From: an uncultured Bacilli bacterium
GTDB lineage: Bacteria > Bacillota_I > Bacilli_A > RF39 > UBA660
Assembly (NCBI GenBank): GCA_944358225.1
Contig: CALVQP010000001.1
Location: 1-38,179, forward strand
Length of the DNA: 38,179 bases
Direction of reading: 5' to 3'
A program made the position numbers and the translations under genes. Position 1 is the stretch's first letter, and each line of letters begins with the position of its first letter. Below are positions 8,198-15,322 of the stretch, in pieces. The notes beneath the pieces were generated by a model that saw nothing but the letters and a program-made list of their open reading frames with translations, was not told the DNA's origin and made no database searches.

Positions 8198-9139
8198 ATG
8201 AAAATTCATTTTGGTTATGCAGTTATTTCTAAAACTTTAGAGGCCCAAAAATTATTTAAAACTATTACTTATACTAATTATCAAAAAGAAAAAAATAATG
8301 ATAAATTAAAAGAAATTATTGACAATAATATTGAAGGATTTTTTGAAATATTAAAATATAATGTGAAAAACAATATTCATTTTTATCGTTTAAATTCATC
8401 ATTAATTCCTCTTGCAACCCATCAAAATGTTCGTTTTTCGTATCAAGAATATATAAAATTACGTTTAAATAATTTAGGAAAATACATCCAAGATAATAAT
8501 CTACGTATCGATACCCATCCCGATCAATACTGTGTTTTAAATAGTACCAAAAAGGAAGTGGTAGCATCTAGCATAGAAATATTAAAATATGAAGCCAGCA
8601 TTCTAAATATGTTGAAAATTACTCCCAGCAGAATAATTTTGCATATTGGCAGTAAAGAACGGTCTAAAGAAGAGGGAATAAAAAGATTTATCAAAAATTT
8701 TGCATTATTAGATCCATCTATTCAAAAGATGATCGCCATCGAAAATGATGATAAAGTTTACAATATCGTTGATACTTTACGCTTAGCTCAAAACTTAAAT
8801 ATTCCAATGGTATTAGATTATCATCACTATTTATGCAATCACGAGACCGAAAAATTAGAAGATTATTTTAAACAAATATTAGCTACCTGGAAAGGTGAAG
8901 TCCCTAAAATTCATTTTTCTTCGCCTAAAAGCAAATTAAAAAAGGACTTTAGGTCCCATCATGATTATATAAATGTGCAAGAATTTATTAAATTCATTGG
9001 CTTAATTAAGGAATTTAATCAAGATTTTGACGTAATGATAGAAGCAAAGATGAAAGATGAGGCTATGTTTCGTCTATTAAGAGAATTAAAATATTTAACA
9101 AACTATCACTTCTTAGATGAAACTACATTAATTATCTAA
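8198..9139 (+). CDS. uvsE: UV DNA damage endonuclease (UvsE/UVDE family)
   Basis: A TIM-barrel endonuclease that nicks 5' of UV photoproducts and other lesions. The 313-aa protein begins MKIHFGYAV and carries the family's metal-binding motifs in order: RLNSSLIP, THPDQYCVLNS, ILHIGSKERSKEEG, IENDD, VLDYHHY, HFSSPK with FRSHHDYI, and MIEAKMKDEA. The length is normal. The ATG at 8198 is preferred to a GTG at 8189, which overlaps the AAGGGTGA ribosome binding site. The 3' end overlaps the convergent carboxypeptidase gene by 12 nt. Start-site access may be controlled by the upstream stem-loop. UvsE is found in many spore-formers. Confidence 0.92.
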   Translation: MKIHFGYAVISKTLEAQKLFKTITYTNYQKEKNNDKLKEIIDNNIEGFFEILKYNVKNNIHFYRLNSSLIPLATHQNVRFSYQEYIKLRLNNLGKYIQDNNLRIDTHPDQYCVLNSTKKEVVASSIEILKYEASILNMLKITPSRIILHIGSKERSKEEGIKRFIKNFALLDPSIQKMIAIENDDKVYNIVDTLRLAQNLNIPMVLDYHHYLCNHETEKLEDYFKQILATWKGEVPKIHFSSPKSKLKKDFRSHHDYINVQEFIKFIGLIKEFNQDFDVMIEAKMKDEAMFRLLRELKYLTNYHFLDETTLII

Positions 9140-10081
9140 ATAAAAGGCATAGTACTCATCATAAGTGATTCCTTCATCAAATACTTTTTTAGCTATTTCT
9201 TCTCCTAAATAACGATAATGCCAAGATTCAAAGGCGTAACCTGTTAAATGAGTTTTATTTTCTGGATATCTTAGAATAAAACCATATTTATAAGAATTAC
9301 TAATTAACCACTCGTATTCTTTAGTATTTTTAAAATCACTCATTGAAACTCCTGGTGTAAGGATATCTAAAGCCAAGCCTGTTTGGTGTTCAGAAAATCC
9401 AGCTTGCGCAGATACGGTATTAGCATAATCAACTCCGTACATAGAGATATAGTTATTATAAAGTGTCTGTTGATAATCAAAAGATCTAAAAGCCGAAGTT
9501 ACAAATAAATCATAACCTTCTTCTTTTGCATCCTTATACATTTTTATAAAAGCCTCATTTACTTCTTGATTAACTTTTCGATTTTCATAAGCATAAGTAA
9601 GATTCATATTAAATAGACCATCCGGTATATAAGATTGAGCTAATTTATTATATTTATTTACTAAAATTAAATTTTTTTTGGTCAAATCTGCCTCTTTAAC
9701 ATGACTATATCCCTCATAATCACCACTAACATTAACTAAAGCAATAATATCACTAGGATTTTCTTCAGGATGAGTAGTAAAATAAGTAAGATATCTATCT
9801 AAATTTTTATGTAGATAATATTTTTCTTTAATAAAGAGTTCCAAGTTTTTTATTTTTTGTTTATTTTCTAAATCAACTATTTCTTCAGCTGTTAATTTAT
9901 CATGAATCAATTTTAAAGTTCCTTCATCATAATTTTTCTCGTTTAAAATTTTTAAAACTTCAGATATTTGATTATCTTTTTGCCAATTATTCTGATATTT
10001 AACAAACATAACAATAAAAATTCCCATTATTATAAAAATCATTAGTTTAGCTTGTTTTTTTAATCTTCTTTTCCTTTTCAT
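9128..10081 (-). CDS. Membrane-anchored D-alanyl-D-alanine carboxypeptidase, VanY/LAS family
   Basis: A 317-aa zinc peptidase that trims the terminal D-Ala from peptidoglycan stems. The N-terminal lysine/arginine-rich stretch and one membrane span (about residues 13-28) give an extracellular catalytic domain. The VanY domain occupies the C-terminal half, with FVTSAFRSFDYQ, the zinc motif SEHQTGLALDI (His and Asp ligands) and SWHYRY (third ligand). The region between anchor and domain is helical. The Shine-Dalgarno sequence is weak. A possible TATAAT-type -10 element lies about 30 nt upstream. It is convergent with uvsE. The substrate could equally be L,D- or D,D-linked peptides within the LAS family. 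Confidence 0.9.
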   Translation of the reverse strand: MKRKRRLKKQAKLMIFIIMGIFIVMFVKYQNNWQKDNQISEVLKILNEKNYDEGTLKLIHDKLTAEEIVDLENKQKIKNLELFIKEKYYLHKNLDRYLTYFTTHPEENPSDIIALVNVSGDYEGYSHVKEADLTKKNLILVNKYNKLAQSYIPDGLFNMNLTYAYENRKVNQEVNEAFIKMYKDAKEEGYDLFVTSAFRSFDYQQTLYNNYISMYGVDYANTVSAQAGFSEHQTGLALDILTPGVSMSDFKNTKEYEWLISNSYKYGFILRYPENKTHLTGYAFESWHYRYLGEEIAKKVFDEGITYDEYYAFYLDN

Positions 10082-10162
10082 AACCAGTCACTATATATAT
10101 TATAACTTATTAGTTAATTTTTATCATAAATTTTAAAAAAGTATGATAAAATATTAGTAGCT

Positions 10163-10236
10163 GCCCAATTAGTTTAGTGATAAAACAAATCCATGGTAAG
10201 GATTAGAGGACTGTTTGATTCAATCATTGGGCACCA
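10163..10236 (+). tRNA. tRNA-Thr (anticodon GGU) with non-canonical elbow
   Basis: The acceptor stem GCCCAAT/ATTGGGC is perfect, with discriminator A and encoded CCA. The D stem is GTTT/AAAC and the anticodon arm AATCC-ATGGTAA-GGATT (anticodon GGT, codons ACC/ACU). The T stem GACTG/CAATC has a C-A mismatch and the T loop reads TTTGATT instead of TTCRANY. The D loop reads AGTGATA, so position 19 is A rather than G, while position 56 is U rather than C. This replaces the universal G19-C56 pair by A19-U56. The body otherwise resembles Gly-type tRNAs. It may be a specialised tRNA or one that is decaying. Confidence 0.8.
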
Positions 10237-10237
10237 T

Positions 10238-10313
10238 GCTGAAATAGCTCAGTTGGTAGAGCAATTCACTCGTAATGAATAGGTCGCAAGTTCAAGTCTT
10301 GTTTTCAGCACCA
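10238..10313 (+). tRNA. tRNA-Thr (anticodon CGU)
   Basis: A canonical cloverleaf 1 nt after the previous tRNA. The acceptor is GCTGAAA/TTTCAGC, the D arm AGCTCAGTTGGTAGAGC and the anticodon loop CTCGTAA (codon ACG). The T loop is TTCAAGT and CCA is encoded. Its 3' end overlaps the left copy of the direct repeat that bounds the downstream island. Confidence 0.95.
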
Positions 10314-10332
10314 GTAACGAATCTGTTCGAAC
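10308..10332 (+). repeat. Left copy of island-flanking direct repeat (att-like)
   Basis: GCAC, C, then agtaacgaatctgttcgaac. The same sequence recurs at 14393-14417 with one mismatch (C to T at the fifth base). This copy starts in the 3' end of tRNA-Thr(CGU), the usual place for integrase attachment sites. Confidence 0.6.
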
Positions 10333-10353
10333 TATTCGAACTTTGATATATAG

Positions 10354-10380
10354 AAATCAATCGAAATGATTGATTTTTTT
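10354..10380 (+). terminator. Terminator of the tRNA-Thr transcript
   Basis: AAATCAATC (10354-10362) pairs perfectly with GATTGATTT (10368-10376) around a 5-nt loop, and a T run follows. It lies 40 nt after tRNA-Thr(CGU). Confidence 0.85.
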
Positions 10381-10411
10381 CTAAACACGAAAAAAATCAT
10401 AAGAAAGGTTG

Positions 10412-10653
10412 GTGTTTACGATAAATGTTATCAAGAAAGAAATTGATGTAGAAGAATCGTTAAGAAAGAGATTAGAAATTATATGTATTTTTTGTAATAC
10501 TACTCCAACTATTATAAATGGTAGTATTAGAAAAATAGATAAAACTAACCTAGTATGTACCTTATGACGCACAATAAAAAAATATATGAATTGCTTTATT
10601 TTAAAGAAATTATTGATGATTATAATATAGAACTAAAAATAATCGTATCGTAA
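10412..10653 (+). pseudogene. Small zinc-ribbon-type protein, frameshifted
   Basis: A reading frame from GTG 10412 (AGAAAGG just upstream; TTG 10409 is also possible) encodes a CIFC pair followed by VCTL and then a TGA at 10565-10567. In the next frame the sequence continues with THNKKIYELLYFKEII to TAA 10653. Restoring one base at about 10565 would give CTLC, completing a CxxC...CxxC zinc ribbon of about 80 residues. This fits a single-base deletion. The function is unknown; such small zinc ribbons are common on mobile elements. Start codon and spacing are uncertain. Confidence 0.5.
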
Positions 10654-10739
10654 AATAAATAAAATCATTTGTGTTCTTAAAACTAAATAAATAATGCTTT
10701 TATTAGAAGTTTAAAAATTAGAATATGAGAAGTTGCGAG

Positions 10740-10766
10740 AGATATGTTTAACTACATATCTTTTTT
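10740..10766 (+). terminator. Intrinsic terminator
   Basis: AGATATGT (10740-10747) and ACATATCT (10754-10761) form a perfect 8-bp stem with a 6-nt loop followed by T6. It lies between the zinc-ribbon fragment and the relaxase remnant. Confidence 0.85.
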
Positions 10767-10799
10767 ATTGTTTTTAAAGAAAGTGAGATAGATATTATT

Positions 10800-11016
10800 A
10801 TGAATTTAAATTATGCAATATTTAGAAGTGAACCAATTAATACTATAAATGATTTAGCACAAATTGGGTCACATAACAAACGCGAAAAAAAGACTTATAA
10901 TTCAAATCTAGATATAGATATTTAGAACATCTTTATATGAAGAAGATTATGATTATGAATATGATGATTACGAAGAAGATAAAAACAAAGATGATGATAT
11001 GGATATGAGTTTGTAA
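10800..11016 (+). pseudogene. Remnant of a MobV/Pre-type relaxase
   Basis: ATG 10800 begins MNLNYAIFRSEPINTINDL and continues with a GSHNKRE segment to a TAG at 10923-10925. This resembles the N-terminus of plasmid mobilisation/recombination proteins (Mob/Pre), including the HNxR motif. In the neighbouring frame the following ~30 codons encode an extremely acidic tail (EEDYDYEYDDYEED and on) ending at TAA 11016. A full relaxase would be several hundred residues, so the middle appears deleted, with N- and C-terminal ends fused out of frame. That the tail belongs to the same protein is inferred from position only. Confidence 0.55.
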
Positions 11017-11104
11017 ACTTGCAAAAATATATAAAGGAGATTATTAAGTATCTAATGCATAATGAAAAAATATGATAAAATATATATTGATAGGAGTAAT
11101 AGTA

Positions 11105-12262
11105 ATGAAGAAAAAGATTATTCTTACATTATGTATTATATTAGTTTTCGTAGCAGGGTTATTGATTGGTACTTTTGTTTTATCTAAAAATAAAGAAATT
11201 GAAACTAATGAAGAAAAAATTACAAATATTGATATTAAATATAATAATGGAGAAAAATATTATATTATTAAAGATGATTATAAAGGTGCATATGACTACC
11301 AAGAAATAGATTTATCGAACGATTATGGTAATTATGAAGAAGTAAACGATAAAATTAAATTATTTAATACTACAGAAATACTTAACTATAGTCAATATTC
11401 TAAGTTTTGTGAAAAATGGAACTTAAAAAGGAAATATAATGATACTAGTAAAAATTATATGATAGTAGCATACGCTTCTTATGGACAGCCAATTGTAGAA
11501 GCAAGACTTGCAAATGCTATTGAAGACGATGGGAAAGTAGTATTATATATGTGGGAAAATACTCGCGGTGTTACAGCAGATATTGGAGCTTATTTTCTAG
11601 CCATACCTGTTAAACTAGATACATATCAAAACGAGATAAACATTGCTTATACTAATGAGGAATATAATAATATTGTTAAATATGGTTCTATTCAAGACCC
11701 AAGTACAATGACAGTAGATAAACCAATTATATATATTTATCCAAAAGAAGAAACAAAAGTAAATATAAAATTATTAAATTCATCATTATTAACTACCTCA
11801 TACCCTAAATATAATAACGGATGGAATGTTATTGCACAACCAGATGGAATATTAAAAGAAATCGAAACTAATAAAAATTATTATGGGTTATATTATGAAG
11901 GAAAAAATCATTATGTAACTATGAAAAATGATGGATTCGTAGTTAAAGGTGAAGATACAATAGAATTTTTAGAAGAAAAACTTGAAATACTAGGACTAAA
12001 CGAAAGAGAAATAAATGAATTTATAATATATTGGCTACCTAAGTTAGAAAACAATAGATATAATTATATTAGATTTGAGACTTTAGAAGAAATTGAGAAA
12101 TATATGCCACTTGAAATAACACCAAAACCTGATACTGTTATTAGAGTCGTTATGGATTATAAACCATTAAATAAAAAAATAAGAATAGAAGAACAAAAAT
12201 TAACGCCTCAAAAACGAGTTGGATATAGTGTTATTGAATGGGGTGGAAGTGAAATAAAATAG
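11105..12262 (+). CDS. Membrane-anchored surface protein of unknown function
   Basis: 385 aa. An N-terminal basic stretch and a hydrophobic segment (residues 5-25) without a lipobox indicate a signal anchor with the rest outside the cell. The C-terminal half contains the recurring Firmicutes motif DKPIIYIYPKEETKVNIKL, then YNNGWNVIAQPDG and YYGLYYEG, a family I know only as uncharacterised. ATG 11105 has ATAGGAG 7 nt upstream. An in-frame ATG at 11072 has none. It is the only intact sizeable gene in the left half of the island and is followed by a terminator. No catalytic motif is evident. A role in adhesion or envelope maintenance would be a guess. Confidence 0.8.
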   Translation: MKKKIILTLCIILVFVAGLLIGTFVLSKNKEIETNEEKITNIDIKYNNGEKYYIIKDDYKGAYDYQEIDLSNDYGNYEEVNDKIKLFNTTEILNYSQYSKFCEKWNLKRKYNDTSKNYMIVAYASYGQPIVEARLANAIEDDGKVVLYMWENTRGVTADIGAYFLAIPVKLDTYQNEINIAYTNEEYNNIVKYGSIQDPSTMTVDKPIIYIYPKEETKVNIKLLNSSLLTTSYPKYNNGWNVIAQPDGILKEIETNKNYYGLYYEGKNHYVTMKNDGFVVKGEDTIEFLEEKLEILGLNEREINEFIIYWLPKLENNRYNYIRFETLEEIEKYMPLEITPKPDTVIRVVMDYKPLNKKIRIEEQKLTPQKRVGYSVIEWGGSEIK

Positions 12263-12265
12263 TGA

Positions 12266-12468
12266 GAGTGTAAAAAATTTTGTGTAAAGTTACCAATCTA
12301 TGGTAATAAAGATATTTGAGATTGATTAATATCAGTCTCTTTTTGTGACCCTAATAATAGCATAAATTAAATAATTTTCAAAGATCAATTTAATCGTTCA
12401 GGATATAAAATGTTTAATTCATTATAAATCATATCCCAGTTAGGGTATTTTACACATTACACACACTA
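12266..12468 (-). mobile_element. Remnant of an IS256/mutator-like insertion sequence
   Basis: The left boundary reads GTGTAAAAAATTTTGTGTAAAG, like the terminal repeats of mutator-type elements. A related inverted sequence (GGTATTTTACACATTACACAC) lies at 12444-12464. Between them, on the minus strand, codons 12447-12385 read YPNWDMIYNELNILYPERLN then TGA, resembling the C-terminus of mutator-family transposases (NW...Q/ELAIL(F/Y)P.RL). Upstream of this the frame is closed. Only the transposase tail and end sequences remain. Its size would also fit a MITE-like derivative. Confidence 0.4.
12318..12344 (+). terminator. Terminator after the surface-protein gene
   Basis: GAGATTGAT (12318-12326) pairs with ATCAGTCTC (12331-12339) with one wobble, 4-nt loop, then T5. 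It lies 56 nt after the stop codon and inside the IS remnant. Confidence 0.7.
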
Positions 12469-12487
12469 AAGATTATACAACCATTTT

Positions 12488-12514
12488 AGTCTCGAAGTTT
12501 CTTTCGAGACTTTT
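12488..12514 (+). terminator. Intrinsic terminator upstream of the NUDIX gene
   Basis: AGTCTCGAA (12488-12496) and TTCGAGACT (12503-12511) form a perfect 9-bp stem with a 6-nt loop followed by T4. The 12263-12563 interval holds no gene apart from this, the previous terminator and the IS remnant. Confidence 0.8.
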
Positions 12515-12563
12515 GTATTATTAAAGTATTTGCTATAATCGTTATATAGGGCAGTGATAGTTT

Positions 12564-13049
12564 ATGAATTTTTATCCGATAAATCATGAAGCAGTTTTTG
12601 AAGATATAGAAAAGTTTGATTATCCTAATCGAAAGATAGGAGTTATTGCACATATTGAAAATGATAAAGGAGAAATTTTATTACAACAAAGAGGTGTTAA
12701 ATCACGTGATGAGAATGGAATTTATGAAGATATTGGCGGGAAAGTTGATACAGATGATTTTAGTTTTAAACAGGCAATTATTAGAGAAATAAAAGAGGAA
12801 GCAGGAGATGATGTAAAACTAGAATTCAATGGGAATTCAATAGGTATTTATCATTGCTACAAAAATAATATTAATTGGATATTTGTAATATATTTTGTTA
12901 AATATATTAACGGAACTATTAAGATAATGGAGTCAGATAAGTGTTTAGGATATAAATTTTTTACTTATAAGGAAGCAATTAATTCAGACTTAGTTACTGA
13001 AAGTTGTAAATATTTAATTAAGAGTATAAGAAATAATTACAAATGTTAA
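12564..13049 (+). CDS. NUDIX hydrolase
   Basis: 161 aa, single domain. It should hydrolyse a nucleoside diphosphate linked to another group; the substrate cannot be told. The NUDIX box starts at GGKVDTDD and contains REIKEEAGDD. One extra residue lies between the acidic position and REIKEEAG compared with the GX5EX7REUXEEXGU consensus, and D replaces the first E. The upstream IGVIAHIENDKGEILLQQRG is a typical first strand and loop. The ribosome binding site AGGGCAGTGA is imperfect. It lies in the decayed island after a strong terminator and has its own transcription. Intactness suggests recent selection or recent arrival. Confidence 0.85.
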   Translation: MNFYPINHEAVFEDIEKFDYPNRKIGVIAHIENDKGEILLQQRGVKSRDENGIYEDIGGKVDTDDFSFKQAIIREIKEEAGDDVKLEFNGNSIGIYHCYKNNINWIFVIYFVKYINGTIKIMESDKCLGYKFFTYKEAINSDLVTESCKYLIKSIRNNYKC

Positions 13050-13140
13050 TTTTTTTTACAATAATATTTGTTATATCTTTGTTGCAAAACTGTTAACAAA
13101 GTGTTCAGTGTTTTAAAATTGTGTGATAAGATGTGCTTGT

Positions 13141-13229
13141 ATTGAGGCAGAAGTACTAACTAAAATTAGGGTTTGGTATCTAAAATCTCAAGACATCAGA
13201 TTGATAGTTACTTGAATTTTTCAAGTAAC
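13141..13229 (+). other. Structured leader-like segment upstream of the radical-SAM gene
   Basis: Three helices can be drawn in a row: TACTAAC with GTTTGGTA (13153-13178, one bulge), AATCT/AGATT (13184-13202) and a perfect GTTACTTGAA/TTCAAGTAAC with 3-nt loop (13207-13229). No T run follows. It does not match any riboswitch consensus I can recall. The rest of 13050-13310 has nothing else I can identify. Confidence 0.3.
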
Positions 13230-13310
13230 AATAGAAAATGTTAATAAAACTTGTTAAAATTTCTTTTTCATAATATTATGTTTAGCCTTTTCTAGAAAGA
13301 AGGTATATCT

Positions 13311-14312
13311 ATGAATAAAGAATTGGTTAAAAGAAATAAACTAATAAGAGAAAACAGCCATTAATACCTTCTAATATTTTATATTCAACCTACGAGAGCA
13401 ATGGTGTATTCAAATATGTTTTAAAAGCAAAGGATGTTCAAATTATTTAAATGGTTTTTGTATAATGTGTGATTATGGCGTTAGTACTAATATCACTCCT
13501 AAAGAGTTAGAAATTGCCTTTGATAATGCGTTAAAAGAAAGTAAAGATGAAATAAAGGTTTTATTATTAAATTCATATGGTAGATACTAGATCAAAATGA
13601 AATAAGTGAAGAATGTTTTAATTTATTATTAACGAAAATAAAAGATACAAATATAAAAAACATTATCTTTGAAACTCATTACACGACAATAAATGAAAAA
13701 AAACTCAATTTAATTAAAAAGGCTCTTTTTGATAAAAATATAATCTTTGAATTAGGATTAGAAACTTCTAATCAACAAGTTAGAGAACATAATTTACTGA
13801 AATATATAGATAATAATAAATTTATTGATACAATTCAATTGATTCATTCATATGGTATGAAAGTAATTACTAATATCATTGTTGGCATTCCTTTCTTAAG
13901 TGAAGAAAAACAAATCAAAAATGCAGTAGAATCTATAAGATGGTGTTTTAATAATGATGTTGATGAAGTGGATTTATTCCCAATGAATATAAAGCCTTAT
14001 ACTTTATTAAGAGAACTTTATGAAAAAAAAGAATACGAAACTATTTCACATTGGATGCTAATCGAAGTTCTTTCAAAAATACCTGAGAATTATTTAAAAG
14101 ATATTTATATTGCTTGGTATGGGAATAGAGATTTAGAATATGATAATGACTTAAAGGCTATCTTTCCAACATCATGTGCTAATTGTAAATATAATTTATT
14201 TAAATTTTATGAATTATATTTGAAAAATAAAGATTCAGCCTATAGAAAATCTTTAATAAATGATTTAATATCAAATAAAGAATGTAACTGTTACAAAGAA
14301 ATATTGAAATAG
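13311..14312 (+). pseudogene. Radical-SAM protein (COG1244/RaSEA-like), three frameshifts
   Basis: ATG 13311 has GAAAGAAGG upstream and codes 17 residues to TAA 13362. The protein continues in other frames: PSNILYSTYESNG and KGCSNYLNGFCIMCDYG (C-x7-C-x2-C cluster motif), then LDQNEISEECF and an intact C-terminal stretch from about 13584 to TAA 14312. Three single-base losses explain everything, at about 13360, 13423-13430 (A run) and 13582. Together they restore the original frame. The cluster spacing and the MCDYG element resemble the predicted Fe-S oxidoreductases related to archaeosine synthase subunit RaSEA. As sequenced it cannot make the enzyme. A sequencing-error origin is possible. 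Confidence 0.65.
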
Positions 14313-14392
14313 GTTAGTTTTATGTTAAAATAATATTGTAATTGATTATCAATCTACTTTTATGCAAGAGTTCAAAATAGATTCTGTAAATC

Positions 14393-14417
14393 GCACTAGT
14401 AACGAATCTGTTCGAAC
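14393..14417 (+). repeat. Right copy of island-flanking direct repeat
   Basis: GCACT followed by agtaacgaatctgttcgaac, identical over the last 20 bp to 10313-10332. Here it is also bracketed by GCACT and AGTGC (14418-14422 region), which can close a hairpin with an inner CGAA/TTCG stem. Confidence 0.6.
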
Positions 14418-14549
14418 AGTGCAAAATTTAAATATATATAAGTCTAAAATATGACTAATTTTTATTCTTTTAAAAAACCTAGAGGAGTTAAATGTTTTGT
14501 CATAGTAAAATATAATTGACTTATATAAAAACTATAGGGAGTGATATCT

Positions 14550-15074
14550 TTGGAAAAATTAACTAATAGTTACTTAATTAATAAGTTAGAAGACGGAAAT
14601 AATTTAAATATTGTTTTATTATCACATAATACATACTGGCCTGAGATTCAAAAAATAGATAATAATTTTGAAAATTGTAATGTTGTAGTATTGGGCAGTT
14701 CTACTTCCTACATAAAATTAGCAGATATTCAAAGTCGTAATCAAATTGAAAATAGTGATTTGATTATTTTCTATAGTTCAGAATATTATAATGAACAGGA
14801 ACTTGCTGAATTAGAAGATATTGCCTTTAGAATATCAACTGATAAAAATAAAAGAGTTAGCATAGGGTATTTATATTGTCTTCCAATTGAACAAAGACCA
14901 CATGCAAGTATATCGAAACAAATTCAAATCATTAGTTTTAAAAATGAAGAAGAAGTTATCGAAACAACATATCCAACACCATATTTTTCAACTTCTGACT
15001 TAACTGCACTTACTTTAGTTGTAGCTGACAATTATGATATAATCAAACAACAGAAGTTAGAAAAAAAGTTGTAG
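14550..15074 (+). CDS. Hypothetical protein, ~175 aa
   Basis: I do not recognise this soluble protein. Alternating hydrophobic strands (LNIVLLSH, CNVVVLGSS, DLIIFYSSEYY, RVSIGYLYC) and intervening helices suggest a Rossmann-like or flavodoxin-like alpha/beta fold, but no binding motif is clear. There are two possible starts. GTG 14541 overlaps the AGGGAG ribosome binding site. TTG 14550 lies 8 nt after it and is preferred. It lies just outside the right repeat and is followed by a strong terminator. The 14313-14540 stretch upstream contains only the repeat and AT-rich sequence. Confidence 0.6.
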   Translation: MEKLTNSYLINKLEDGNNLNIVLLSHNTYWPEIQKIDNNFENCNVVVLGSSTSYIKLADIQSRNQIENSDLIIFYSSEYYNEQELAELEDIAFRISTDKNKRVSIGYLYCLPIEQRPHASISKQIQIISFKNEEEVIETTYPTPYFSTSDLTALTLVVADNYDIIKQQKLEKKL

Positions 15075-15131
15075 GTATCTACGACATTAGTACCAGACTG
15101 ATTGACGCTAGAACTTTCAAGATTATATACA

Positions 15132-15165
15132 AAAACTACTATCAAATTTAATTGAAAGTAGTTTT
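15132..15165 (+). terminator. Intrinsic terminator
   Basis: AAAACTACT (15132-15140) pairs with AGTAGTTTT (15157-15165) with TCAA/TTGA extending the stem. An AT-rich tail follows. It ends the preceding transcript. From about 15162 to 15295 a start-less open frame (ending at TAA 15295) may be a gene fragment, but support is weak. Confidence 0.75.
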
Positions 15166-15322
15166 ATTTTGGCTCTTTAGAAAAGAAACTTATAAATTCA
15201 CATAATCAAGGCACAAGACAAAGAACTAATTCACTTTTTAAATTATTGAAAGAAAGAACCTACAGTGTTATACTAACAACTAACAAATTAATTTAAACAA
15301 GCATTAGCAGGAGCACAAAGTT

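Larger units (their letters stand above)
10314..14392. mobile_element. Decayed genomic island integrated at tRNA-Thr
   Basis: About 4.1 kb lie between a tRNA-Thr 3' end and a matching 25-bp direct repeat. The contents are a zinc-ribbon gene fragment, a relaxase with a central deletion, a membrane-anchored surface protein, an insertion-sequence remnant, a NUDIX hydrolase and a broken radical-SAM gene. This mix fits a mobilisable integrated element in decay. No integrase gene remains in the interval, so excision by its own enzyme is unlikely. The alternative is that the repeat is a dispersed genomic repeat and the genes arrived separately. Confidence 0.5.

Noticed and set aside
10381..10572. 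Minus-strand 63-codon ORF with a hydrophobic start
   Set aside because: It lies antisense to the frameshifted zinc-ribbon gene, whose cysteine spacing is the better coding explanation, and has no ribosome binding site.
14491..14514. Tiny ORF MFCHSKI after AGAGGAG
   Set aside because: The ribosome binding site is good but seven codons give no evidence of function. It may be the stump of a deleted gene.
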